A DNA stretch of 64,000 nt. It comes from Parapedobacter deserti (GTDB taxonomy: Bacteria; Bacteroidota; Bacteroidia; Sphingobacteriales; Sphingobacteriaceae). The translations under genes were made by a program, and so were the position numbers. Positions 8,735 through 18,484 of this stretch are shown here, in pieces; position 1 is the stretch's first letter; each line of letters opens with the position of its first letter. The DNA lies in the NCBI RefSeq assembly GCF_042646065.1, contig NZ_JBHRTA010000004.1, forward strand, positions 124,001 to 188,000. The letters run 5' to 3'. Below the pieces are notes generated by a model that made no database searches, was not told where the DNA came from, and saw nothing but the letters and a program-made list of their open reading frames with translations.

Positions 8735-11700
8735 TCAGGGCCTGTGCTTCACACACCAGTTTTTTGCATTGACAAACGCTTCAAGCCATGGCGATACTTC
8801 ATCCCGTCGCCCATGGGGGTAGTGGGCCCAATTCCATTGGAAGATGGAACGCTCGATGTGGGGCATGGTTACCAAGTGGCGACCCGTCCGATCACATAGC
8901 ATCGCTACAGCGAACTTTGAGCCATTTGGATGGTGTGGGTATTCCTCATAAGCGTATTTTGCTGTAATATGATACCGCCCTTCTTCATAAGGCAGATCAA
9001 ACTTGCCTTCGCCATGGGAAATCCAGACCCCTAACCTGCTTCCCGCCAACGATGACAACATAACCGAGTGATTTTCCTGAACAACTACCGAAACAAAGTT
9101 CGATTCGTGCTTCTGAGATTCGTTGTGCAACAGTTTGCCATGTACTTCGTGGTCCGAATTGATTAACTCCAACTCCATGAACAACTGGCATCCGTTGCAA
9201 ATACCCACCGACAGCGTATCGGGGCGGGCAAAGAAATTATCCAACGCGGCCTTAGCGCTCTCGTTATACAGAAAGGCGCCAGCCCAACCTTTGGCAGATC
9301 CCAACACGTCGGAGTTGGAGAAACCACCGACGGCACCGATAAATTGGATGTCTTCCAAAGTCTCACGGCCAGAAATAAGGTCGGTCATATGAACGTCCTT
9401 CACGTCAAAACCAGCCAAGTACATCGCGTTGGCCATCTCTCGCTCTGAGTTTGATCCCTTTTCGCGTATGATTGCTGCTTTCGGGCGCCACATTCCGCTT
9501 TCCGAGTCATCGATCAATGGCTTCTTTCCCGTAAAGTGGGCCGGGAATTTGTATTGCAGCGGCTGCGCTTTGTAATTGACGAAGCGTCTATCAGCAGTAC
9601 CATTTTTTGATTGCTTCTGGTCAAGCAAATAAGACGTTTTGTACCAGGTGTCACGTATCTCAACTACATTAAATGTAAAGCAATCGCCATTATTTCTGAT
9701 CGATATTTCCGAAGCTTCGATTGGCGTGCCGATTTTTACGGCTTCCACACCAGCAGCTTCCAATGTAGCCTCAAATACACCGTCATCCGTTGCTTGCAAG
9801 ACCACCGCGATATTCTCATTGAACAACGCTTTCACCGTATCCGCTTCATTAAGGCCGCTTAAATCAAAGTCCGCCGCAAGATCCACATCCGCAAAACACA
9901 TTTCCAGCAACGTGGTGATCAAACCACCCGATCCGACGTCGTGTCCGGCTGCCACATGGCCCAAGCTTACCAGCTTTTGGATGGCATTGAATGCCGTTTT
10001 GAAATAAGCTGCATCCGCCACTGTCGGAACCTCTACGCCTATTTTATTGCGGATCTGCGCGAATGACGAGCCACCTAACTTGAGCCTGTCCCGCGACAGG
10101 TTAATGTAGTAAACCGAACCTGCTTGTTTGTTCAGTACGGGTTCGATTACATTGTTGATGTCTGTGCAATTGGCCGCAGCTGAGATGATGACCGTGCCGG
10201 GAGCTATTACCTCGCTATCCGCGTACCGTTGTTTCATAGACAGCGAATCCTTACCGGTTGGGATGTTGATACCTAGCTCGATCGCAAAATCCGAACAGCC
10301 TTTTACCGCTTGGTACAATCGAGCGTCTTCGCCTTCATTGTTGCACGCCCACATCCAATTAGCCGAAAGGGAGATCCCCGACAGCCCGTTTTTGATGGGA
10401 GCAAACACCATATTGGACAGTGCTTCACCGATAGCATTGCGGGAACCGGCGACGGGATCGACCAACGCCGTCAACGGCGAATGGCCTATGGCCGTCGCAA
10501 TACCTTCTGTTGATCGGTAATCAAGCGCCATTACACCGACATTGTTTAATGGCAGTTGCAACGGGCCAACACATTGTTGCTTAGCCACACGGCCACCTAC
10601 ACAACGATCCACTTTGTTGGTTAACCAGTCTTTGCAAGCTACAGCTTCCAACTGCAATAATTGATTGAGGTAAGCGGGGATATCTTTTTTATCATAAAAG
10701 ATATCGTCGTATCGGCGGGCCACCGTTTTATCAACCATGACAGTCTTGGGAGAGGAACCGAAAAAATCTGCCAACGCATAGTCAAGAGGTTTTTCTCCCG
10801 TTGATCCGGACTGGAAAACAAACCGATGATCTCCTGTTACAGTTCCAACGGTATACATCGGTGCCCGTTCGCGGTCGGCCACCTTCTGCAGCGCATCAAT
10901 GTCCTTTCCACCGATGACCAGCCCCATGCGCTCCTGAGATTCATTTCCGATGATTTCTTTGGCCGATAACGTAGGGTCACCTAACGGTAATTTATCTAAA
11001 TCAATTTCACCTCCTGTTTCCTCTACCAGCTCAGACAGGCAATTGAGGTGTCCGCCCGCGCCATGATCATGGATGGAAACAATGGGGTTGTGATCCGATT
11101 CTACGAATGCACGTATAGCGTTTGCTGCCCGCTTTTGCATTTCCGGGTTGGAACGCTGGATTGCGTTTAACTCAATGCCTGAACCGAAAGCGCCTGTATC
11201 TGCGGACGACACGGCAGCTCCGCCCATGCCGATGCGGTAATTTTCGCCACCGAGGACGACAATCTTGTCACCGGCTTTGGGCGTATGTTTTTTTGCTTGT
11301 TCTGCTTTCCCATAACCTACACCGCCAGCCAACATGATTACTTTATCGTACCCCAATTTGCGACTATTCTCTTCGTGTTCAAAGGTCAATACCGAACCTG
11401 AAATCAGGGGCTGCCCAAATTTATTACCAAAGTCCGACGCACCGTTAGACGCCTTGATCAGGATATCTATTGGCGTCTGATACAGCCATTGGCGTTCGTG
11501 CATTGCCTTTTCCCACGGACGATCGTCCAGTAACCGGGAATAGGCCGTCATATAAACTGCCGTTCCGGCTAAAGGCAGCGCACCTTGGCCACCAGCGAGG
11601 CGATCACGTATTTCCCCGCCTGAACCGGTAGCTGCACCGGAAAACGGTTCTACCGTCGTAGGGAAGTTGTGTGTTTCCGCCTTTAAGGAAATTACTGATT

Positions 11701-12415
11701 CAAATCGTTTTTCTTGATAGAAATTCGGCTTATCGGGAGACTTCGGTGCAAACTGGGTTACCACCGGCCCCTTGATGAATGCTACATTGTCCTTATAGGC
11801 GGAAACGATCTCGTTGGGATGGGTCTCCGATGTCTTCCGGATCAGTTTAAACAATGAAGCTGGTTGTTCCTTACCATCGATGACGAACGTACCATTGAAT
11901 ATTTTGTGGCGGCAATGCTCTGAGTTTGCCTGGGAAAATGCAAACACCTCCGAATCCGTCAAATTACGACCTATTTTCTCGGCGATGGTATTCAGGTAGG
12001 CAACCTCCTCCGCGCTTAATGCCAAACCTTCCTGTTTATTGTAAGCATCAATATCATCGATCTCCAGAATTGGTTCAGGCGTGACGTTGATGGTGTACAT
12101 CTGTTGTGTCAATGCACTGTACTTTTGGGATATCATCGGATCAAAATCCGTAAATCCAGCATCCACCCTGTCGAATTGTTCGATGCGGGTAATGCCTCCA
12201 ATACCCATATTTTGAGTAATTTCCACGGCATTGGTACTCCAAGGTGTAATCATCGCCGCGCGCGGACCGACATAATAGTCATTTAATACAAGCGCATCAA
12301 TTTTTGCTGCATTGCCAAATAACCAACTGAGTTTGGCGATATCTTCTGCAGGAAGTTCTTTTTCAATCTGAACACCATAAACGGTGTTCTTGGGGTTCAC
12401 GAAGAAATGGATCAT
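8735..12415 (-). CDS. purL: Phosphoribosylformylglycinamidine synthase (single chain)
   Basis: The protein has 1226 aa, the large fused form of FGAM synthase, which converts FGAR plus glutamine and ATP to FGAM in purine synthesis. Visible features are the N-terminal PurS-like region, two AIRS-type ATP-binding halves (AETHNFPTTVEPFSGAATGSGG and HDVGSGGLITTLLEM) and a C-terminal class I glutamine amidotransferase with the nucleophile in GICNGCQLF and the His/Glu pair in ISHGEGKF. All key residues appear present. A TATCTTTG promoter element lies 36 nt upstream. Confidence 0.97.
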   Translation of the reverse strand: MIHFFVNPKNTVYGVQIEKELPAEDIAKLSWLFGNAAKIDALVLNDYYVGPRAAMITPWSTNAVEITQNMGIGGITRIEQFDRVDAGFTDFDPMISQKYSALTQQMYTINVTPEPILEIDDIDAYNKQEGLALSAEEVAYLNTIAEKIGRNLTDSEVFAFSQANSEHCRHKIFNGTFVIDGKEQPASLFKLIRKTSETHPNEIVSAYKDNVAFIKGPVVTQFAPKSPDKPNFYQEKRFESVISLKAETHNFPTTVEPFSGAATGSGGEIRDRLAGGQGALPLAGTAVYMTAYSRLLDDRPWEKAMHERQWLYQTPIDILIKASNGASDFGNKFGQPLISGSVLTFEHEENSRKLGYDKVIMLAGGVGYGKAEQAKKHTPKAGDKIVVLGGENYRIGMGGAAVSSADTGAFGSGIELNAIQRSNPEMQKRAANAIRAFVESDHNPIVSIHDHGAGGHLNCLSELVEETGGEIDLDKLPLGDPTLSAKEIIGNESQERMGLVIGGKDIDALQKVADRERAPMYTVGTVTGDHRFVFQSGSTGEKPLDYALADFFGSSPKTVMVDKTVARRYDDIFYDKKDIPAYLNQLLQLEAVACKDWLTNKVDRCVGGRVAKQQCVGPLQLPLNNVGVMALDYRSTEGIATAIGHSPLTALVDPVAGSRNAIGEALSNMVFAPIKNGLSGISLSANWMWACNNEGEDARLYQAVKGCSDFAIELGINIPTGKDSLSMKQRYADSEVIAPGTVIISAAANCTDINNVIEPVLNKQAGSVYYINLSRDRLKLGGSSFAQIRNKIGVEVPTVADAAYFKTAFNAIQKLVSLGHVAAGHDVGSGGLITTLLEMCFADVDLAADFDLSGLNEADTVKALFNENIAVVLQATDDGVFEATLEAAGVEAVKIGTPIEASEISIRNNGDCFTFNVVEIRDTWYKTSYLLDQKQSKNGTADRRFVNYKAQPLQYKFPAHFTGKKPLIDDSESGMWRPKAAIIREKGSNSEREMANAMYLAGFDVKDVHMTDLISGRETLEDIQFIGAVGGFSNSDVLGSAKGWAGAFLYNESAKAALDNFFARPDTLSVGICNGCQLFMELELINSDHEVHGKLLHNESQKHESNFVSVVVQENHSVMLSSLAGSRLGVWISHGEGKFDLPYEEGRYHITAKYAYEEYPHHPNGSKFAVAMLCDRTGRHLVTMPHIERSIFQWNWAHYPHGRRDEVSPWLEAFVNAKNWCVKHRP

Positions 12416-12450
12416 TATTATTTGTCCTCGATAGCGTCGTTATCTGCTTA

Positions 12451-12458
12451 CAAAGATA
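12451..12458 (-). promoter_or_regulatory. purL promoter -7 element
   Basis: The minus strand TATCTTTG fits TAnnTTTG and predicts a leader of roughly 30 nt before the purL ATG at 12415. Confidence 0.5.
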
Positions 12459-12603
12459 CGGCTAATATTTTGCATTAATCCTCTCCCTTTGCAATAAAAT
12501 ATGGCATCCAGAAATGACTCCCTGCTTACGCAGATCGGTAAGTCTGCTACCGCATTACCACCGATTGGCGAAAAACTTGTTTTATTAAATGCTCAATTTT
12601 CCC

Positions 12604-12611
12604 TAAGTTTG
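12604..12611 (+). promoter_or_regulatory. aspC promoter -7 element, directly before the start codon
   Basis: TAAGTTTG matches TAnnTTTG and ends only 6 nt before the ATG at 12618. Transcription would begin at or within a base or two of the start codon, so a leaderless mRNA is predicted. It also argues against the longer open frame that begins at 12501. Confidence 0.6.
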
Positions 12612-12617
12612 CGCACC

Positions 12618-13823
12618 ATGAATACACCATCCATTCTTTCCGATAGGATCAATAACCTGTCTGAGTCAGCTACCCTGAAAATGACCAAATTGGGTCGCGA
12701 ACTGGCATCAAAAGGCGTCAATGTCATCAGTCTAAGTGTAGGCGAACCGGATTTCAACACGCCGGAGCACGTAAAGCAAGCCGCAAAGGAGGCATTGGAC
12801 GAAAATTACACCAGGTATTCTCCAGTACCCGGGTACCCCGAATTGCGAAAAGCCATCGTAAATAAATTAAAAAAAGAGAACGGGCTGGATTATGATATTT
12901 CACAAATAGTGGTATCAACCGGCGCAAAGCAATCGCTTTCCAATGCCATTCTTACGCTGATTAACCCCGGTGATGAGGTCATTATCCCAACTCCGTATTG
13001 GGTATCTTATTCGGAGATGGTTACGTTAGCTGAAGGCAAATCTGTATTTATCAATACAACGATTGAAAGCGACTTTAAAATCACACCGGAAGAGCTGGAA
13101 GCAGCTATAACACCGAAGAGCAAGGTCTTTATGTTTTCTTCGCCCTGCAATCCCACCGGTAGTGTTTATACAAAAGCCGAATTGGAGGGTTTGGTTCGCG
13201 TGTTCGAACGGCATCCGGATATCTACATCATATCCGATGAGATTTACGAACACATCAACTTCATTGGCAAACATGAGTCTATTGCCCAATTTGAGGGCAT
13301 CAAAGACCGCGTAATTCTGATCAACGGCTTCTCAAAGGCATTTGCGATGACCGGGTGGCGACTCGGTTACTTAGCCGCAAACCAGGAGATTGCCAGTGCC
13401 AACGATAAATTGCAAGGGCAGACCACGTCGGGCACCTGCTCCATTGCACAGCGCGCGGGTATCGTAGCATTGGAAGCGGGGCTTGAAACGGTCGTGGATA
13501 TGAAAGAAGCTTTTGCGCGGCGCAGGGAATTGGTATATAACCTATTGAAAGACATACCGGGTGTCAAGACGAATCTTCCACAAGGGGCTTTTTATTTCTT
13601 CCCAGATATCAGCTCGTTTTTTGGCAAAAAAGACCTAAACGGTAATGTCATCCGCGATTCCGCAAATCTTGCATTGTATCTATTAAATGAGGCCCATGTA
13701 GCCACGGTAGGAGGCGATTCGTTCGGAAACAACAACTATATCCGTTTGTCCTACGCGGCGTCCGATGAAAACCTCAGGGAAGCGTTACGCCGGATGAAAG
13801 AAGCGCTAGGAAAACTTCGTTGA
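12618..13823 (+). CDS. aspC: Aspartate aminotransferase, class I/II PLP enzyme
   Basis: The protein has 401 aa and interconverts aspartate/2-oxoglutarate and oxaloacetate/glutamate in the cytoplasm. The subgroup Ib pattern is clear: SVGEPDFNTPEHV, YTRYSPVPGYPELR, SSPCNPTGSVY, SDEIYEHI, the PLP-lysine region GFSKAFAMTGWRLGY, and C-terminal YIRLSYAAS with the substrate-carboxylate Arg. The start at 12618 (MNTPSILSDRIN) is chosen because family members begin at this point and a promoter element sits at 12604-12611. The frame is open 39 codons further upstream, but that part has no family character. Confidence 0.95.
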   Translation: MNTPSILSDRINNLSESATLKMTKLGRELASKGVNVISLSVGEPDFNTPEHVKQAAKEALDENYTRYSPVPGYPELRKAIVNKLKKENGLDYDISQIVVSTGAKQSLSNAILTLINPGDEVIIPTPYWVSYSEMVTLAEGKSVFINTTIESDFKITPEELEAAITPKSKVFMFSSPCNPTGSVYTKAELEGLVRVFERHPDIYIISDEIYEHINFIGKHESIAQFEGIKDRVILINGFSKAFAMTGWRLGYLAANQEIASANDKLQGQTTSGTCSIAQRAGIVALEAGLETVVDMKEAFARRRELVYNLLKDIPGVKTNLPQGAFYFFPDISSFFGKKDLNGNVIRDSANLALYLLNEAHVATVGGDSFGNNNYIRLSYAASDENLREALRRMKEALGKLR

Positions 13824-13855
13824 GTTGCTGTTTCGCGAGTGGTCTGGATTACCGG

Positions 13856-15103
13856 CTACTTACTTCGGATCGCTTCAACTGGATCAAGACGTGCGGCCAT
13901 TGCCGCAGGCACAATACCAGCAATAAGACCGATTAAGGTAGACAATACAATGGTAAGTACAACCATCCCGACATCAACAATGATGGCTAAACCGAATGCA
14001 AGTTTAACCAAATAGGCAAGCAAATACACAACTGATAGGCCCATCAAGCCGCCAATAATACACAGCGCTATCGCTTCGATCAGAAACTGGGAAAGGATGA
14101 AGTAATTTTTAGCGCCCAGGGATTTTTGAATACCGATAATATGTGTACGTTCTTTCACGGAGACGAACATAATATTGGCGATTCCGAAACCGCCTACTAA
14201 AATGGAGAAGATACCAATAAAACCGCCTGCCAAATTGATCACTTTAAACATGGCATCCAGCTGAGCGGTAATGATGGTGGTTTTGTTTAGCGAAAAATCA
14301 TCCTCCTCCAGCGGACTAAGCCGTCGGATCGATCGCATCACGCCACGGAGTTCGCTTTCTAGTTCTTCTAAGGCAACATTGGGCCGGGCGCCGACCATGA
14401 TATAGGAATCTGCCCTGCGGACATTAATAACATTTTTCCCGAAATTCAGGGGCACCAAAATAACATTGTCCATTGACACATCAAAAATCATCCCCTCTCC
14501 TTCTTTCTTGAAGACACCGATAACGGTGATTTTTCGTCCGAGCACTTTCAGCGCCTTGCCTATGGGATCGGTGTTAGGGAACAACCCCTCGGCAATGGTT
14601 GCCCCGATGACAGCCACATTACTGCCTCTATTGGACTCTGACTCGGTAAAGTACCGCCCGTTCACAATCTCAAGTTTACGGATGTTATATAACTCATGAG
14701 AGGCCGCCGAGACGGTAACACCTGAAACGTTATTGTTGCCGTATTGTGCTGTCCTGTTTCCGATGTCTATATTGAATGTAATGTCCTCGGCCGTGGTCAG
14801 CCTTCCCCGTAGCGCTTGGTAATCGCGAATATCGGGTTCAGGGCGGTTTACGTATTTCCACCACGGAAAATCAGGCCCCCCGTCCCATGGCCATTTTTGT
14901 ACATAAACCGTCTTACTTCCCAGCTTTTCAACGCTGTTTTCCAGATTTGCGCGCAATGTATCCACCGCCGAGAACACGCCGATGATGATCAAGATGCCAA
15001 TGGTAACTCCCAATAAAGATAACAGCGTTCTCGTGCGGTTTTCCCGAAGTGCCGAAAAAGCAAAACCAAAGCTCTCACCGATTAGTCTCAGAAATAACAT
15101 CAT
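13856..15103 (-). CDS. MacB/FtsX-type ABC transporter permease
   Basis: The protein has 415 aa. An N-terminal membrane helix (TRTLLSLLGVTIGILIIIGVF, residues about 24-45) precedes a large periplasmic MacB-PCD domain, followed by three C-terminal helices of the FtsX type (GGFIGIFSILVGGFGIANIMFVSVKERTHIIGIQKSLGA...). Such subunits belong to mechanotransmission or lipoprotein/antibiotic-release transporters. No ATPase gene is adjacent, so the partner must be encoded elsewhere. It is convergent with aspC, 32 nt apart, and divergent from queA. Confidence 0.88.
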   Translation of the reverse strand: MMLFLRLIGESFGFAFSALRENRTRTLLSLLGVTIGILIIIGVFSAVDTLRANLENSVEKLGSKTVYVQKWPWDGGPDFPWWKYVNRPEPDIRDYQALRGRLTTAEDITFNIDIGNRTAQYGNNNVSGVTVSAASHELYNIRKLEIVNGRYFTESESNRGSNVAVIGATIAEGLFPNTDPIGKALKVLGRKITVIGVFKKEGEGMIFDVSMDNVILVPLNFGKNVINVRRADSYIMVGARPNVALEELESELRGVMRSIRRLSPLEEDDFSLNKTTIITAQLDAMFKVINLAGGFIGIFSILVGGFGIANIMFVSVKERTHIIGIQKSLGAKNYFILSQFLIEAIALCIIGGLMGLSVVYLLAYLVKLAFGLAIIVDVGMVVLTIVLSTLIGLIAGIVPAAMAARLDPVEAIRSK

Positions 15104-15204
15104 ATGCGATTAAGATCGTAAAACGTGCGATAAGTTACAGGCTAAGTTAACATTTTTTTCATGACAATCTGCCGTTGGACGGCGCGCGATATTAAAAATT
15201 TCCA

Positions 15205-15212
15205 TAACTTTG
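15205..15212 (+). promoter_or_regulatory. queA promoter -7 element
   Basis: TAACTTTG fits TAnnTTTG and lies 61 nt before the preferred ATG. A -33 box at canonical spacing is not obvious. Confidence 0.45.
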
Positions 15213-15273
15213 CACGCTAATTTATACGTTGGGCATATAATTTGTGCCGCTATCTAAAAAATTTTGCATCAAC

Positions 15274-16323
15274 ATGAAGCTATCACAATTTAAGTTCAAT
15301 TTACCTGAGTCCCTTATTGCTTACGAGCCAACCGAAAACCGCGACGAATCCCGATTAATGGTCCTCGATCGCAAAACCGGCAAAATCGAACACAAGATTT
15401 TTAAAGATATCCTGGATTACTTCGATGACAAAGATGTAATGATACTCAACAATACGAAGGTGTTTCCTGCCCGTATGTATGGTAATAAGGAAAAGACCGG
15501 AGCAACCATCGAAGTATTTCTTTTGCGTGAGCTGAACAAAGAACTTCGGTTGTGGGATGTCTTGGTGGACCCCGCTAGGAAGATCCGGGTAGGGAATAAA
15601 CTCTATTTCGGCGATGATGATCTGCTGGTGGCGGAAGTTGTGGACAATACTACATCCCGCGGCCGCACCATCCGCTTTTTATTTGATGGAACGGATGAAG
15701 AATTCCGGCGTAATATTGAGCTGCTCGGCGAAACGCCCCTTCCGAAGTACATCAAGCGCAGAGCAACCACAGAAGATAAATACCGCTACCAGACAATATT
15801 TGCTAAGCACGAAGGTGCTGTGGCTGCCCCAACAGCTGGATTACACTTCAGCCGGGAACTGATGAAGCGCCTTGAACTTAAAGGAGTAGAGTTTGCAGAG
15901 GTTACGCTGCATGTCGGACTGGGCACGTTCAGGCAGGTGGAAGTGGAAGACCTTACCAAGCATAAGATGGATTCCGAACAGTTCGTCATTCCAGAAGAAG
16001 CTGCCAAAATTGTGAATAAGGCCATCGATGACAAAAAGAGGGTTTGCGCTGTTGGCACCACCTCCATGCGAGCTATTGAGTCTTCAGTATCTGCCGACAA
16101 ACACCTAAAGCCGGCAAATGATTGGACCAGCAAGTTTATTTATCCTCCTTATGATTTTAGCATCGCCAACAGTATGATCACCAATTTTCATACTCCTGAA
16201 TCAACCCTTTTGGTAATGATTGCTGCCTTTGGCGGGTATGAGCACGTCATGAACGCGTATGAAATTGCGGTAAAGGAAAAATACCGTTTTTATAGCTACG
16301 GCGACGCCATGCTCATAATATAA
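15274..16323 (+). CDS. queA: S-adenosylmethionine:tRNA ribosyltransferase-isomerase
   Basis: The protein has 349 aa and transfers and isomerises the ribosyl part of SAM to 7-aminomethyl-deazaguanine in tRNA, the penultimate queuosine step. Family blocks are FNLPESLIAYEP and RDESRLMVLDRKTG at the N-terminus, NNTKVFPARMYG, the GAVAAPTAGLHFS motif, HVGLGTFRQVEVEDL and SMITNFHTPESTLL. The start at MKLSQFKFNLP (15274) matches the family, ten codons inside the longest open frame. ispD follows after 17 nt and may be co-transcribed. Confidence 0.96.
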   Translation: MKLSQFKFNLPESLIAYEPTENRDESRLMVLDRKTGKIEHKIFKDILDYFDDKDVMILNNTKVFPARMYGNKEKTGATIEVFLLRELNKELRLWDVLVDPARKIRVGNKLYFGDDDLLVAEVVDNTTSRGRTIRFLFDGTDEEFRRNIELLGETPLPKYIKRRATTEDKYRYQTIFAKHEGAVAAPTAGLHFSRELMKRLELKGVEFAEVTLHVGLGTFRQVEVEDLTKHKMDSEQFVIPEEAAKIVNKAIDDKKRVCAVGTTSMRAIESSVSADKHLKPANDWTSKFIYPPYDFSIANSMITNFHTPESTLLVMIAAFGGYEHVMNAYEIAVKEKYRFYSYGDAMLII

Positions 16324-16340
16324 ACGCGCTAGGCTAAGCC

Positions 16341-17033
16341 ATGAATTACGCGATCATTGTCGCCGGGGGAACAGGAAGCCGGATGGGAACGGCGACACCA
16401 AAGCAGTTTCTGTTGCTGGATGGCTTGCCGATCGTGATGCACGCCATCCAGGCATTCCATAGCAGCCAAAGTTCGCCTGAAATCATCGTCGTGCTCCCGC
16501 CTGCCATGTTACCCGAGTGGGACCAGCTTTGTACAAAACACCGCTTCCTGGTTCCGCACTCAGTGGTTGGCGGAGGCGTAAGCCGGTTCGATAGTGTTAA
16601 AAGCGGACTGGCGGCAATCAAGTCGCGTTGCTTAGATTTATCGTGCAGTATCGTTGCGGTCCACGACGGTGCCCGGCCTTTGATCACACCAGCCTTCATC
16701 GATAAAACGTACGAACAAGCATCGATTTCCGGATCAGCGGCGCTGGCTATTCCCAGTGTTAACTCAGTTCGCCTGAAAAGTCTTAGCGGTTTAAAAAACA
16801 ACGCTTACAGACGAGAGAACGTGTATTTAATGCAGACGCCACAAACCTTCAACGGCCTTATCTTAGCGACTGCCTACGAGCAGGGCAACGCCGAACAATC
16901 GACCGATGACGCCTGCGTCGTAGAAAAAAAAGGGTATCCCATCACACTGGTGGATGGCGATACCCGTAATATCAAAATTACCTTTCCTGAAGACCTCCAT
17001 TTAGCGGAGATACTCCTTAGCGCAAGGCGTTAG
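16341..17033 (+). CDS. ispD: 2-C-methyl-D-erythritol 4-phosphate cytidylyltransferase
   Basis: The protein has 230 aa and makes CDP-methylerythritol from MEP and CTP in the non-mevalonate isoprenoid pathway. The nucleotide-binding loop IVAGGTGSRMGTATPKQF is at the N-terminus, VHDGARPLI is in the middle, and QTPQTF and the STDDACVVEKKG block are near the end, all as in IspD. It follows queA. Its stop codon overlaps by 4 nt the end of a convergent small membrane-protein gene on the other strand. Confidence 0.95.
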   Translation: MNYAIIVAGGTGSRMGTATPKQFLLLDGLPIVMHAIQAFHSSQSSPEIIVVLPPAMLPEWDQLCTKHRFLVPHSVVGGGVSRFDSVKSGLAAIKSRCLDLSCSIVAVHDGARPLITPAFIDKTYEQASISGSAALAIPSVNSVRLKSLSGLKNNAYRRENVYLMQTPQTFNGLILATAYEQGNAEQSTDDACVVEKKGYPITLVDGDTRNIKITFPEDLHLAEILLSARR

Positions 17034-17182
17034 GCAGCGCTCCGTATGACGCGCAGCAGAATCGCTATGATAGCGATAACCAATAAAATGTGAATAATCC
17101 CACCGGTGTAATAACCACCGAAATAGCTAATCGCCCAAGCGATAACCAGAATCACGGCGATAACATAAAGCAAATTTCCCAT
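17030..17182 (-). CDS. Small lmo0937-type membrane protein, 50 aa
   Basis: The minus strand encodes MGNLLYVIAVILVIAWAIS, then a Gly/Tyr-rich turn (FGGYYTGG), then a second hydrophobic helix ending LLRVIRSAA. Two transmembrane helices with this turn match the lmo0937-family membrane proteins common in Bacteroidota, usually linked to stress. Its last codons overlap the ispD stop, so the two genes are tail to tail. Function is unknown. Confidence 0.75.
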   Translation of the reverse strand: MGNLLYVIAVILVIAWAISYFGGYYTGGIIHILLVIAIIAILLRVIRSAA

Positions 17183-17254
17183 AACTGTAAGAGGTTAATG
17201 ATTAACAATATTATACCAACAGCAGGATGTGAAAAATGTTTGATGCCGGCCGAT

Positions 17255-18016
17255 TTAAAAACGATTCAGTACGAGCCCGTCGTACGCAAGGGATATTCCA
17301 GCCGGCAACTCCTTTTGCACTTCCTTGTGCAACCCCAATTTATGACTGATGTGCGTGAAATACGTCTGCTCAGCACCGACACGTTGCGCAAAAGCTACCG
17401 CCTCGTCCAGCGTAAAATGCGAAATATGTGGGTCTCGTTGCAGGGCATTCACAATTAAAACTTTAGTGCCTTTGATCTTCCTGATCTCGGCGTCAGTAAC
17501 CGTCTTCGCATCGGTGATATACGTAAACCCTCCTATCCGAAACCCCAGAACAGGCATCATATAGTGCATGACTTCAATGGGCACTACCTTCACCCCGAAA
17601 AGATCAAAAGGGAGTGTTGAAATTTCAAAAAGCTTCAACTGCGGTACACCTGGATATTTCTTTAACGTAAATGCATAGTAAAATTCACGTTTCAGAGCGT
17701 GGTGAACCTCTGCTGTGCCGTAAACCGCTATAGCCCCTTGCTGCCGGTTGAATGCCCGCACATCGTCCAACCCGGCTATGTGATCCTTGTGCGAGTGCGT
17801 AAACAGCACAGCGTCCAACTGGGTAACTTGCTCGCGGAGCATCTGATACCGGAAGTCCGGACCCGTGTCAATGACGATATGCCTATCACCTATCTCCACC
17901 AAAACCGAAGACCTTAAGCGCTTATCTTTCTTGTCCGAAGATGTGCAAACCGGACAATCGCATGCAATTACGGGAACGCCCTGAGATGTACCCGTTCCTA
18001 AAAATTTAACGGTCAA
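17255..18016 (-). CDS. PhnP-like metallo-beta-lactamase-fold phosphodiesterase
   Basis: The protein has 253 aa. It has the beta-lactamase fold with a metal motif THSHKDHIAG (HxHxDH) at about 77-86, an N-terminal GTGTSQGVP loop and a CDCPVC segment as in PhnP, and later TYFTHISHKLG with a further metal His. The fold predicts hydrolysis of a cyclic or phosphodiester substrate. No phosphonate genes are nearby, so the substrate is unknown. The gene overlaps the small gene at 18013-18321 by 4 nt, implying translational coupling. Confidence 0.85.
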   Translation of the reverse strand: MTVKFLGTGTSQGVPVIACDCPVCTSSDKKDKRLRSSVLVEIGDRHIVIDTGPDFRYQMLREQVTQLDAVLFTHSHKDHIAGLDDVRAFNRQQGAIAVYGTAEVHHALKREFYYAFTLKKYPGVPQLKLFEISTLPFDLFGVKVVPIEVMHYMMPVLGFRIGGFTYITDAKTVTDAEIRKIKGTKVLIVNALQRDPHISHFTLDEAVAFAQRVGAEQTYFTHISHKLGLHKEVQKELPAGISLAYDGLVLNRF

Positions 18017-18321
18017 ATCGTTAACTTGGTTTGTTTAATACTTCGTAAAAACTGCTTTTGCTTCTCATTGAGTGTGCCGCTATCGGTTGGCAAGTCCCGC
18101 AATATGCTTATTAACGCATTAATTCTCATTTCCAGATTAGAAAACCTATTTACAACCACTACCTTACTGTTTTGGAGTACGCACGCGCCGGTTTTGAAGT
18201 TTCCTTTTTCATACCTCACTCGATATCCGATATCTTTCAAAAGGGACTCCAGCTTGTCAAGACTGTGTTGTGTATTGGGCAACAATGGTAAACTAATTTT
18301 TAGCTTGCCAAAATACAACAC
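18013..18321 (-). CDS. Conserved small protein of unknown function, 102 aa
   Basis: The frame starts with GTG at 18321 and overlaps the following PhnP-like gene by 4 nt, a strong sign of a real, coupled gene. The sequence (LKISLPLLPNTQHSLDKLE..., GACVLQNSKVVVVNR, LRSIKQTKLTI) shows a mixed alpha/beta pattern with no motif I recognise. The overlap suggests a role tied to the phosphodiesterase. The exact start is uncertain. Confidence 0.65.
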   Translation of the reverse strand: MLYFGKLKISLPLLPNTQHSLDKLESLLKDIGYRVRYEKGNFKTGACVLQNSKVVVVNRFSNLEMRINALISILRDLPTDSGTLNEKQKQFLRSIKQTKLTI

Positions 18322-18484
18322 ATCCGATGAAATCGCAAACGCGTTTTCTCCACAAATAGTTTGCTAGGGCGTGTCCGTGCACTCGGGCCTTAGGACTGGC
18401 CGGTCGCGAAGTTTTGGATGAACCCCAGCCCTATGCAGCATATGATAAAATAGTGCTAAAAATGCAACGAGACGCACAAACTGC

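Noticed and set aside
12501..12617. Upstream extension of the aspC frame by 39 codons
   Set aside because: The extension has no family character and covers the promoter -7 element at 12604-12611.
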